A stretch of DNA of 64,000 nucleotides, from assembly GCA_030077755.1 (NCBI GenBank), contig JAQJZZ010000020.1, positions 558,001 to 622,000 of the forward strand, written 5' to 3'. This document shows positions 12,665 to 24,967 of this stretch, piece by piece. The notes beneath the pieces were generated by a model that was given only the letters and a program-made list of their open reading frames with translations, ran no database searches and was not told where the DNA came from. The position numbers were made by a program, and so were the translations under genes. Origin of the DNA: Filosporella fistucella (lineage: Eukaryota; Ascomycota; Leotiomycetes; Helotiales). How positions within the stretch are numbered: the stretch's first letter is position 1; each line of letters opens with the position of its first letter.

Positions 12665-13584
12665 CTAAGCCAACCCCACCAACCTCGCCCCTCTCATCTT
12701 CCATCCCTCCCACGTATTCAATTTCGGCCTAACATCCAAAAAGAAATTCAGTTTCCCATTCCCTCTCCCTTCATCTCTGCCAGCATAGAAATCGATTATA
12801 TAATCGACTCGTTTGCCACAGCGGTCGACGACCCAATCGTGTCTGTCGAAGGGAGCTGTATAGCCCATCCAGGTGTTGAAACGAGCTTTGGGGGAGAGGG
12901 TCGTGGAGAGACCTAGGAAGGAATGGAGACGGGGTCCGCCGCATCTGGGAGTTTGGTTAGCTTTTATGATAGCTCTTTCTCAGACTGTTTGATGTCGTAA
13001 TGGGATATTATGCAAACATACTTCTCAGCACCCCAAATCCTTTCCCATTCTTTGATCTCTTTCCACGCGCGCTCGTTAACGGCATTATGTATCGGTACAA
13101 TCGTCCTCATATCTTTCGCCTCGCTCGCATATCCTTTCCTCTTCATAGCGTCGAAGAACATCTTTTCTGAGGGATATATCCAGTTCCCGCTCTCGCTCAC
13201 CCCGCTTTCTTTCTCGCTATTGGCGGGCTTGGAACCCTCTTCGTTATTGACGGGTGAGGCGCGGGGAATGGTGGATATTTCTCTGTCGAGTCCTAATGAG
13301 GGTGTTGAGGTACTTGCTGGAGGTGCAGGAGAAGATGATTTGAAAGGCCAGAACCAGGATGTTCGTGAGGATGTTGAGGGAGCGGATTTTGTGGCCGAGG
13401 TTGGAGGAGGAGATTGATCTATTGCGTTGCTGTCACAGCTATTTCCACTGCTTGATAGAGCAGCTTCTTTCGTTACTGCTTCGAAGGGAGCAGGGCGTGG
13501 TTTTCCTGTATTGGCTTTCAGCCATGCTGCCCTTGTTTTCTCATCCACAGGACAAGTCTCTGGGGGAGTTTCGTCTTTCGCCAT
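12665..13584 (-). CDS. CYC3: Holocytochrome c synthase (cytochrome c heme lyase)
   Basis: Enzyme of the mitochondrial intermembrane space that attaches heme covalently to the CXXCH motif of apocytochrome c. There are two exons, 13022-13584 and 12665-12944, joined across a 77-nt intron (GTATGT..CCCAG), giving 280 aa, close to yeast Cyc3 (269 aa). The start at 13584 is chosen because it puts the heme regulatory motif CPV at residues 11-13; the upstream in-frame codons do not resemble the family. Next come a variable Ser/Pro-rich stretch, NWIYPSEKMFFDAMKRKG, PIHNAVNERAWKEI with the proposed axial heme-ligand His, LSPKARFN, PFDRHDWVVDRCG and FFLDVRPKLNTWEG. It could be the c1-type lyase CYT2 instead. 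Its head is only 268 bp from divergent MVD1. Confidence 0.92.
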
Positions 13585-13852
13585 TATATTGTGTAGGTTT
13601 TCCAAACTCGTGCAGAAGTGATGTCGATGATGGCGAGACGAGGCTACTGTCGAAATATTTTGGTCAGGTCCCTTGGACAATTGGCGGCCCGAACAAAAAA
13701 TCACCGATTGGTCGGTGCTGACCGCTCAATTTCCCCAACCCAATCTTTGGTCCAGACTTCAAAACAAAGTGCCATTCTTTCTGCAAAGTCTTTTGTTGAG
13801 ATTTGAATTGTTGTTGCAAGATATTTTGACACAGAGGCAATTAAAAGCGAGA
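13585..13852. promoter_or_regulatory. Shared divergent promoter, CYC3 / MVD1
   Basis: The 268-bp space between two start codons pointing apart. It holds an ATTGG (reverse CCAAT) at about 13707-13711, inside a small hairpin of ACCGA and TCGGT arms. CCAAT boxes are bound by the HAP complex, which controls respiratory and sterol genes in ascomycetes. Its use here is inference from position and motif only. Confidence 0.5.
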
Positions 13853-15124
13853 ATGGCAGATCAAAAGATTTATCAGGCGAGTACTACTGCTCCGGTCAAT
13901 ATCGCAGTGGTCAAGTATGCCCCTCCTCCTTTACCCCTCCTCCCACCCTCAGACCTCATTTTATACTATTTTTACTACAATTCAAATATACAAAGCTAAC
14001 AAAGAACAACTAGATACTGGGGAAAACGCGATCCAAAGCTTAACCTTCCAACCAACTCCTCAATCTCAGTAACTCTCTCCCAATCAGATCTCCGAACCCA
14101 TACAACAGCAGCCTGTTCCTCCTCCTTCGGCCCAGATTCCCTCCTTTTAAACTCCTCTCCTCAAGATGTCTCCGGCGCTCGAACTCAAGCCTGCTTCCGT
14201 GAACTTCGTTCCCTCCGCTCTGCTCTCGAATCCTCGGATCCTTCCCTCCCAAAACTTTCTTCTCTACCTCTCAAAATAGTATCCGAGAACAATTTCCCTA
14301 CCGCAGCTGGTCTCGCTTCCTCAGCAGCAGGTTTCGCTGCTCTAGTCCGCGCGATTGCAAATCTGTATGAATTACCTGCTTCCCCAACAGAGCTATCCCG
14401 TATCGCGAGACAGGGAAGCGGAAGTGCGTGTAGGAGTTTGTTCGGAGGATATGTAGCGTGGCAGATGGGCGCTCAGGCCGATGGATCTGATAGCGTAGCA
14501 GTGGAGATAGCACCAGCTTCTCACTGGCCTACAATGCGCGCTCTTATCCTCGTTGTCTCTGCTGAGAAGAAAGGTGTGAGCAGTACTTCTGGGATGCAGA
14601 TCACAGTGTCTACGTCTGGACTTTTTCAACGCAGAGCAGAAATCGTGGTTCCGAAACATATGCAGGAGATGGAGAAGGCTATTTTGGAGAAGAATTTCGA
14701 GGCCTTCGCGGAGGTTACGATGAGAGAGAGTAACAGTTTCCATGCTACTTGTCTGGATACCTTCCCACCCATCTTTTATCTGAATGATGTATCTCGCGCT
14801 GCAATCAGGGTGGTTGAAGATATCAATAAAGCAGCTGGGAAGATTGTAGCTGCTTATACATTCGATGCTGGACCAAACGCCGTTATCTATTATGAGGAGG
14901 AGAATACTGCATTGGTGGCTGGTGCATTGAAGAGTGTAGTTGGCAATTTGGACGGATGGCAGGGACGAGATATCGCTGTTGCGGAAGCGAAGCATTTAGA
15001 TGAAAGAGCAGTAGGTGTATTGAAGGATGGAGTTAGTAGAGTTATTTTGACGGGCGTGGGAGAGGGACCAATCCGGACGGAGGAGAGTTTGATTGGTGCT
15101 GATGGGGAGGCGGTCCAGAAGTAA
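13853..15124 (+). CDS. ERG19: Diphosphomevalonate decarboxylase
   Basis: Catalyses ATP-dependent decarboxylation of mevalonate 5-diphosphate to isopentenyl diphosphate, the last step of the mevalonate pathway feeding sterols and prenyl groups. There are two exons, 13853-13914 and 14014-15124 (intron 99 nt, GTATGC..ACTAG), giving 390 aa, near the yeast enzyme (396 aa). The N-terminus reads APVNIAVVKYWGKRD with LNLPTNSSIS, the diagnostic opening of the family. The GHMP-kinase glycine-rich loop PTAAGLASSAAGFAAL sits near residues 114-130. A SACRSLFGGYV.W segment follows. The catalytic region is FDAGPNA, whose Asp is the proposed catalytic residue. The short first exon is required because the conserved N-terminus is split by the intron. 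Also named MVD1. Confidence 0.96.
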
Positions 15125-15742
15125 ATGGAATTTGCTAGGGGGGCAAAAGTTTGCTGATGTTGTGCATAGATATGATATCCATGTATTCATGCTCTTGCTC
15201 GTTGGGTCAGTAGATAAGACTCGAATACCTATTTGATTCTTGCGTTCTACTCTAATGGTTACGTGCTTTCCTTTTGTTTGTGGATTTGTTGTGAATATTG
15301 CCTTGTGGATGGATTCGTGCTCAGTCTTTTCTTCGTGGGAGAATATTATGATTTGCGCTGCTCTTACTATCGCTGTAATAAGTTGAGTTAGCTTTGGAGA
15401 TTTGCTATGTTCTGGCTGTGCTTGCTGTGCTTGGCTGCTACATTCTTTGACGACATCAGCCAATTCATGACAAGTCGAGATATTGAGAGTCATCTGCGGT
15501 TCCCTTTATCTATATAACAGCTTCTCAAGGGTGATTTTATGATTTCTTCGATGTCTAATTATGCTACACTTATAACTGTTTTGACTTAGCTGTTGCCTTC
15601 TCCTTTGCTAGTTTCCAACGTGGCTTGAGTAAGAAGGTCATCGATTCTGGCTTTATGCTTGAGCTGCTCGGAGAACTTGAGTACAGTTGATCTCTTCCAT
15701 TACTTGACAGTCTCTGATACTTGTACATTTAATACATATTTC
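15125..15742. other. Convergent intergenic region
   Basis: 618 bp between the ends of MVD1 and the minus-strand gene on its right. The ORF on the minus strand here has no recognisable domain and overlaps the MVD1 tail, so it is taken as a shadow. The sequence should hold the 3' ends of both genes. Confidence 0.5.
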
Positions 15743-17087
15743 TTACTTCTTGAAAGTTAGAACACCAGTAGCTACACCCTCTGCCATGACTTGGCCCAAC
15801 ACTTCCTTCAGTCTGCTAACCTGTTCCTTCTCTTCTGTCAAGTGCTTCTCCAATTCCTCAGTCTTATTTTTATCTGGTATCTGTTTCAAGCCCTCGATGA
15901 CTTCGTCCAGAAAGCCCGAACTATTTAAATGAATTAGGATCAGTCGGTTTTCACTGACACTAAGCAGTTTCTTCTGCACCATGGATCGTCACCAGAGAAC
16001 ATATCTGATCAGTTCATGAGTGTCGACTTTCTTTGTGCTAGCCCGCAACATGTCTAGCTCTTCACGTTCGTTTTCTAATGCCTTGCTCTCTGCTAATCTG
16101 CTGTGACTGGTAGATCTTGGGGCGAAGCTGTTGGCGATGAGTCTTGATGTGACTCGGTGTCTTTCATAGATATGGGCCGGGGTACAAGCGTGAAGATCGA
16201 AAGTAAATGCCGGATCTCTTCTACCGTAAAAACTACGGTTTTATGATGAGATACTGAATACCTAACCTTTAAAAATACCGCCTCTATTATAGGCACAGCT
16301 GTCGTACAGTTCCTAGGATGTAAATAAGGCGCGCAGTATCGGAATCTTCTGAGGACTGTGTACGCCTCAAAGGGGTTGACTGGGGTGCTGGAATATGAAG
16401 CCAAGCATATTTCCATCTTCTCCAAAGTTGTAATAACGCAAAAGAAAACGCCCTTGGCTATTTCTTCTAGTTTTGAGGGACCTTTCTGTAAGCTCTCTGC
16501 AGAAAGTTCAGTGAATCGATAAACGTATTAGCTATAGTCTAGCCTCCAGTCTATTTTATGATCAAGAACGTGTGTCAGATTTCCATCTTCCAAGTTATAG
16601 AAGTCATAAAGATCAAGATGATCTGTGAAGATTGCGTCATATTCATGTGGATTTTGGCGAAGCTTTTGGGTGCATGTTGTCTTGACCAAGAATATGTGGA
16701 GTATTTCGCATGCGCTTATAGGTAAATCCAAGGCCAGTTTATTCCGCCGTGCTATTTTTAAGACCTTGTAAAGTTCTTTGATGATTCTCTCGGTTGACTC
16801 CTGGTTCAAGTCGCTGCTCCGAAGCATACAAGCGAGAAGAGAGACATCGGCAGCATCCAATTCCAGTCCAAGTGTCGACTCTCGTGCCAATTTGATATCA
16901 TCATACAGCCTACATTCCCTTGTGGTCGTGGCGTCATTGGAGGAATCGATATTGCTGCCGGAGCAGGCCACCTGTGGAAAGCCATTAGTTTCAAATTAAG
17001 CCATAATTCGTTCTAGCTTACAATTCTATATTGCTGAGTAGTGCTGCCATGGCTACAGCCATCATTTGTGGGGCTTTTGTGCTCCAT
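15743..17087 (-). CDS. Unrecognised multi-exon protein with C-terminal coiled coil
   Basis: I do not recognise the family. The ends of the gene are well supported by splice signals. A 66-nt first exon (17022-17087, starting MEHKSPTNDG) is followed by a 50-nt intron, 16972-17021 (GTAAGC, ACTAAT branch, CCACAG), into a frame open from 16971 to about 16570. At the other end, a 72-nt intron at 15921-15992 (GTGACG, CTGATC/CCTAAT, AAATAG) joins HELIRYVL to SGFLDEVIEGLK and a terminal Glu/Lys-rich heptad coiled coil ending at 15743. The middle (about 16570 to 16090) contains open pieces, but I could not place the joints with confidence. There may be weak introns, or the gene may be damaged. No signal peptide or membrane segment is evident. 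Confidence 0.45.
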
Positions 17088-18380
17088 TTTAGTCGAGGGG
17101 GTTGATGGTGTGCTTCTTGTATTTAGACTTTGTTTTGCTGTCGAGGGAGGTTTTGCCTCGATTTACGGCTCTTGTATAATGGGATTTGGAAACCGACTAA
17201 TCCACTCGACGATGTTTGTGCAATATATTAGTCTCTTGGTTGACAATAAATGCGCAATATCTTGTCTCTGGGCTGTCAATCTATGTGCTTATGATGATTG
17301 CGCTGTCTCAAGAATGAATCGAGATGAATGGTGTGGATTTGTCTTCGTGGACGATAAACGGAGTTGGACTTGGGTTTTGTGTGCACGGGAAAAAATGAAA
17401 GTAATTAACTCATCGAGGCAGTTCGCGATTAGCTGGCAAATAGCTCCTCAATTTTCTTCTCGGCTTTCAGACACGGTTTTACTACGGTAAATATACAGAT
17501 TCAAAGACTTGAAAGTAAAGAATAGGATACTATGAAAGGAGAACGTACTGCATCTATACATACATATTGGCATCAGACAAATTCTTCATTAAGTGAAGCA
17601 TCCGCACTTCCTCCAGAGTGGCGTCTCAGTTTGCCTGAAAATGGATTTACGAGGCTTTTTCATAATAGAGACTAACGTCAGTGATACTTCTGATCTATCA
17701 ATAGAAAAGAGGTAACATACCGGAACAAAGTGACCATCTTCATGAAACCCCACAAAAGAGGCATTCTTCGAGTTATTAGTCAGTTTCAAAGTAAATGAAA
17801 ATGCTAAAGAGTAAGAAGGCTTTGTTATTGTGTCTATTCAAGAGGATCAACACCGAAACTCCGAACCCATCAAGTCTATTCATAACACTGAAATAGTGTG
17901 CAGTGCAGGGCAAAGCAACTTAAAAGTCGGGAAAAGCTAAACAGGACATAGAGGATCCTAATTAATGAATTGCTCATCGCATGAAAGAGGCAGACCGGAA
18001 ATCCATGGCTGGATCTGGAGGAACTTATGATCTCTCCACTTATCCGAGATACTGACGTTAAATAAGTACTGCGAAAATTGAAGCGTTCTAATTAGCAAAT
18101 AAGCGGTAGCTACAACAAGAAAACTCTTCAATATAGTGTGCAGATGAGAGTCCCACTTGAGGAGAGGTATGGATGGATACGTAAGGTAGACAAGCAGTCT
18201 CAACAGATTTTCGCTTATTTCAGGGGCAACAAATGACACAAGAATGTCGAAATACTTTTTTTATAGAAGCAAGAAACTCCATTCTAGTCATAGCTAGGTA
18301 TCTCATGACAACGCTAACTTACATAGCAACCATCTTGCTTTTATACGCCATTAATTCATATCTCATTGACCATTAATCAT
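17088..18380. other. Promoter region and orphan exon-like fragments
   Basis: On the minus strand, 17589-17789 contains a good intron (GTATGTTACC..TTTTCAG) that would join a segment ending GFHEDGHFVP to a stop two codons later. This looks like the 3' end of a small gene. Minus-strand 17958-18239 is an open frame with a hydrophobic stretch (SFLVVATAYLLI) and no known domain. I could not join the pieces into one credible gene. They may be a small orphan gene, a decayed gene, or chance. Confidence 0.25.
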
Positions 18381-20390
<2,010 letters not shown>

Positions 20391-20721
20391 AATTAGATAT
20401 CAATTGGTCAGGTTCCAATTGAATTGAGAAAAAAGGAAAACAGCAAGTAGACAAGCTCTCTTAATGTCGTGGTTTAGATGAAAAAAGTAGTGCAGCTGAT
20501 AGCAAAATTTCCCTGTCACAGGAAAATTTGGGACGCGTCGCAGGGATCAGCAAGCTACAGCAGCTTAGCGACCAACAGGTGGGCCATCTCTCACATGACT
20601 GCCAACAACATCTCTTCTTTGCTCAGCAATATCATTCAGCTTTATCCCTCATATCTCTTGACAACGGACTATTCGATAGCTGATTGTGGCAAGACTTCCA
20701 CTGTTCAAGTTTACTGCAGCA
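20391..20721. promoter_or_regulatory. Shared divergent promoter, ARG4 / VFA1
   Basis: 331 bp between divergent starts. I see no perfect TGASTCA here; the only perfect copy near ARG4 is inside its first intron. There are no other sites I can name. Confidence 0.4.
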
Positions 20722-21367
20722 ATGGCATCATTTCCAAACGTCTACACGCACCGTAAGGTCGCTGATACAGCGTCCAAAGCTTGTGAGATATGTTACAAAC
20801 CAAGCACGAGTGTGCTTGTCACTCCTGAAAACAAGGTGGGTTAAATGTGGAATCAAACTTCACTATTCTGGGCTCATTCTCGATCAGGACTTCTTTTATG
20901 TATGCCCAGCCCACCTGAAAGACAAGGGCTTTTGCAGTCCTATCGTCGACGAAGCTGCGGTTGCTGCTAAAAAGAAGAGGGAAATGGACGCCGAAGTCGA
21001 ACGAGTTAAGCAGGAATTTGAAGAAAAGCAGAAGAAGAAGAAGGAAAAGGAGAAGGAGAAAGAGAAGGAAAAGGAAAAGGGCAAGGATAAGGACAAGAAG
21101 GACGAGCCTACTGACGAGGCGAAGAAGACTGATGAAAAGGTTTGAACTCAACTTTCCACAGCACCACCTTGCTAAATCGAATCACAGAAGAAATCAGATA
21201 CTGCTACAGTTACTCCAGCTGATGAAGAACCAAGAGTGTTTGCGTTGAAGAAAACTTTCTATCAGCTAAGAATCGACAAAAAACGCAATGCTGAAATTGC
21301 GAAGCGGAATCGCGAACGTCTACAAAATCCTAGTCTATTTCCACAGGTACCAAAAGGCTTTCCCTGA
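20722..21367 (+). CDS. VFA1: VPS4-associated protein 1
   Basis: Cytosolic and endosomal partner of the AAA-ATPase Vps4, which disassembles ESCRT-III. There are three exons, 20722-20835, 20888-21139 and 21188-21367, with 52- and 48-nt introns, giving 181 aa, close to yeast Vfa1 (about 203 aa). The N-terminal zinc-binding-like region reads FPNVYTHRKV, CEICYKPST, DFFYVCPAHLKDKGFCSPI, with the paired cysteines of the family. Then come a long Lys/Glu coiled coil (about residues 75-120) and a C-terminal segment, FALKKTFYQLRIDKKRNAE, which corresponds to the Vps4-binding end. The start follows from the conserved MxSFPNVY opening. Confidence 0.9.
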
Positions 21368-23289
21368 TTCAGCAATTCAATCCGCTGCTATCTGCAACTA
21401 CGAAAAAGAGCACGTTTCGGGCTCAAGCTATCGGAGACAGCCTGCTTCTGGAAACAGTGGCTTTTGATCTTCAGCTGTGTATCACGTGATCAATAGATAT
21501 CACCACCCCTGGTGGTCAGCGCAGTAATCGATAAAGCTCGAAAGTCTCACTTGACGCCCAGCCACAGATTCCCCAGATTTTCGGGGTGGCCGGCTACCTT
21601 GAAAAAGTTTTGGAACCTGGAATGTTCAGTCAATGCCCTGTGAGATACAGTCAGCGTTGATGGCTTCGGGGAGCATTCCTTCTTGGACTTAGGTTCTCGT
21701 GCAGAACGCACAAAGTACCTATTCAGTATTTAATGGCGCCAAAATGAAAACTATGAGACACGTCATGATTTCGAGGATAAAATCATACGTTCACTCTCCA
21801 GAGGGCTGACTGCATTGTACCCTTGATGATCGACCCGTGAGAAGTCGGCCAGTTTGCCATGTGTGTTGATTCCGGCATGGGTCTATTGGCTCTGACTGGG
21901 CTGTGAGAATGTCCCTTGTTTATATCCTGGCAGCCCAAATCATGATCAACGATCCTTCACGGCAGTCACCAGGCTAGATTACTTCCTTGTCAGGCGGCCG
22001 ACAATCCAAACGCCATGTTACGCCTGTTTAATGGACGATACCCCGAAGTCCGTCTCATATATTTGACTGTGTCACACTGGAAGCCTCTTGTTCATAATTA
22101 TGATAGACGAATCCTATCAGGCAGCATTCAAGTCTCGTTTATCGAATGCAGCCTTGCAGAGTGGGGTCTTCCGAATATTCGCTTGGAGACAGCTCTGCTA
22201 GTGCTTACTGTTCAGCCTTTACCACTGTACACATCAGCCACCTTCTTTACTCAATCGTCGTTCTTCACCCCTCCTTGAAGGAAGGCCAAGCACAGAGGGG
22301 CCCTTCTTGTCAGCATTTCGCTTGAATTTACCTTTGCCAGATGCTCAATTGTCCAGTCGGCAACAACGGCAATGTCAAAGACCCTATCTCAGACAGGTTG
22401 ATCAGGCTGCGAGATTTGGAGCCCTTGGTTCTCGTAGGGCTTACAAGGAACCTAGAAGTCCGCAGAAGGCCCGCCAAGAAGGTTCGTTCCGTATCTTTTC
22501 AAGCTCGCAAAAGATATGACAAAAGCGCTTCGGAGTTTGGGGGAAATGTGGCCCATCCAAAGCACAAATTGCTTCCCGGGCGAAGCCCCGCAGATCGCCC
22601 ATTGATTTACGAGCGTATTCATAACTGTTGAGTTGTCAGCAAAGCGATCACTTTATAGGGCGAGAGAGCGACGAAATCTCATCAGGCCATCAGCCGGCAT
22701 CGACATCTAATCATATCCACCGGCCTCACTCCATCTCATGGTGATACAAGTTCACCGACAGCAATATGAGATGTCATTGCTGACCCAAATACCGATACCT
22801 TGGTTGCTCTGCCTATTGTCTCTCATCCTATGCGTCAGCAGACTACGTTACACATGGTTGGCGGTCTCGCTCCGAGCAGGGAATCAGCGACTTCCGCTTA
22901 TGGCGCGCGAGAAAAAGGAAGCTATTGCGAGCACGGCAGCATCGTCGAATCTGGGTCCCGCACCGAGTCTCCATGGATTGTTTCACCCTGCTGTTTCCCG
23001 TTTATGCATATCTGCGCTGGTCATACTTGCGTTTCGCTGCACATAAGCGCCATTTTGAGATACACCGGTGTGAGAGGTTGAAGCTGGATTGCATTGGAAG
23101 TAACTCTGTATTGCATATATATCGATAGCCGGATAGTTCAACGGCACGTTCCGGCTGTCAAATACGCTGGGCTTACTTGCGTTCCTCCAATGGTAATGCC
23201 TGTGCAGGCACGCCATGGAAGCAAAGAATTACATCCTTCCTACATACTCATTTCTTTTCTTGTCACAAATTTCATTCCCCCTCCAGTTC
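21368..23289. other. Gene-free stretch between convergent VFA1 and YVH1
   Basis: 1.9 kb of mid-GC DNA with many short overlapping ORFs in all frames. None has a recognisable motif or good splice structure. It might include old decayed sequence; I see no terminal repeats. Confidence 0.5.
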
Positions 23290-24967
23290 CTAGAGGTTTT
23301 GCTTTTGCTTCATACCCGGCGGTAGCCTAATAGCACCCGCAACAGCTCCTTCGGCTTTCTCCCCCACACTCGCTTGGCTATTGATTTGGTTTCCTTGACC
23401 CTGTAGAATCTCCCCCCTTTTGACAATCTCGTCTACTCGTCCTTTTTGGAGACTGAAGGCCGGGCTTACCCATACTCCACAACTGCATCTCATACCTTGC
23501 CATGCATACCGACCTATTTGAGCTCCGCATTTGAGGTTAGGGCACTCAAGGCGACCATCTAGCAGACCTTGTTCGAGAGTGGAACGCATCCAGGAGAGGG
23601 GGTGGAGGAAGTGATGTGTGCAAGCGGTGTGGATAGGAGGTGCGATTGTTGGCGCAAGTGATGAGATGGGTCCTGTCGTAGACGGCAGGTCTTTGACAGG
23701 TGGAATATGAGTTACGAGATATGGTGTTGTGGCCAGTTGACGCCTAAAGGATGCTATGTTAGCTGTTGAGGTCTGTCTATGAAGCAATGCGTATTCGCTT
23801 CATCGAATATAACACACTTTGAGTGCTCTAGTAAAGATTCGAGTACATACCGACACTTCCTGCACCTTAATTCCACCTGCCTTCCACCATTTCCAGCCTC
23901 CTCCTGCACATGCTCATCCTCGAACCTAACATTATCTGGTGCCATGCCCGCATCGAGAGCCAGATCTATCTCTCTCATTGACAGCCACCTTTGATACCTT
24001 GGCTCTGCTTCGATATCACGTGGGCAGCCCATCTCTTTGTACATTTGGAGTTGAGCCATGAAACCCTCGTTAGGTTCAGCTATAGGACGAGATTCGCGGA
24101 TGAGAGATAGCGCTGAATCAACCGAGTGATGTGGGTATTTGCGGAGGAGAAAGGCGACGACAATTGTTACTGAGCGAGACTTGCCCATGGCACTGGGAAA
24201 GGGTTAGCGAGAGCTGGAATGAATTCTAGAACTTGAAAATTATTCTCAATAGATTAGAGGAGCATATACAGATGAAGATGTCAGCCAATCCTTATGACGA
24301 TATGACCGTCTACACTTTACTGAAATCCTCTATTACACTTGTCCACAAGATCAAGCAGCAGTCTTCCAATGGAGCTTTGCTTTTTGATATCAACCTTCAC
24401 ACCACTTGATGTCTAAAATGATTGCCCTCTGCCGTCCAGAAAGTAAAATGTAGTTCTCTCATCTGTGACGGAAAGGATCTAAAAACAAAATCACAAATAT
24501 AGACTAACCAATGTACCAAAACTCCACCATTCTGTCCATCTTTCTCGCTCCTCAAGCCTTCCTCTATGAATTTTCCGGTCTTCTCAAATTCACCTAACAG
24601 ATTCTCGTCCGCAACATCATCAACTTCAATACTGAGCTGGTGGTATTTATCCCAATCTTCAAAGTCTTTGAAATCATACTTGAGAACTGAGACTATGTGG
24701 GTGATGCCTGTACTCTCCAATGCTGATCGACGGCGGAGAGTAAATATGCTGAAATTCAATTAGTCTTGCTAACCACATAATCTCCGATTGAGCTGCAAAG
24801 TGTCATAGGAAGAAAGAAACGAGACTGTTGCGATAGGGAGGAAATCACAAACAGGGATATCACGTGGGAGGGGTACTGGTTTTGAGTAGAAACAGATACA
24901 ATGTGGAAGGAAGTACATACCCTCCTACATAAAGATTATCATCTCCAGGGACTCTCGAAAGAGCCAT
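23290..24967 (-). CDS. YVH1: Dual-specificity protein phosphatase Yvh1 (DUSP12)
   Basis: Phosphatase and ribosome-biogenesis factor that releases Mrt4 from pre-60S particles. Its zinc-binding tail is the part needed for that job in yeast. There are four exons, 24921-24967, 24509-24748, 23851-24192 and 23290-23743, totalling 360 aa (yeast 364). The N-terminus is SRVPGDDNLYVGG. The active site is HCAMGKSRS, with the catalytic Cys near residue 96 and Arg near residue 102. The intron of 316 nt falls inside the catalytic Cys codon. The C-terminal zinc region has a CRKCR pair, CTHHFL..PLSWM and CPNLKCG..GRYAWQGMRCSCG. The first exon is required to complete the LYVGG substrate-loop strand. Confidence 0.94.

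Noticed and set aside
13010..13417. Plus-strand ORFs opposite CYC3
   Set aside because: Reverse-frame shadows of the heme lyase exon, whose minus-strand product is unmistakable.
14996..15493. 165-codon minus-strand ORF at the end of MVD1
   Set aside because: Half of it is antisense to MVD1 and the rest has no supporting signal.
17041..17490. 149-codon plus-strand ORF, hydrophobic and Cys-rich
   Set aside because: It overlaps the first exon and promoter of the minus-strand gene. Its composition reads like a reverse frame, and there is no family match that I know.
21900..23290. Possible transposon remnant between VFA1 and YVH1
   Set aside because: No terminal repeats, target duplications or transposase, reverse transcriptase or integrase motifs could be seen.
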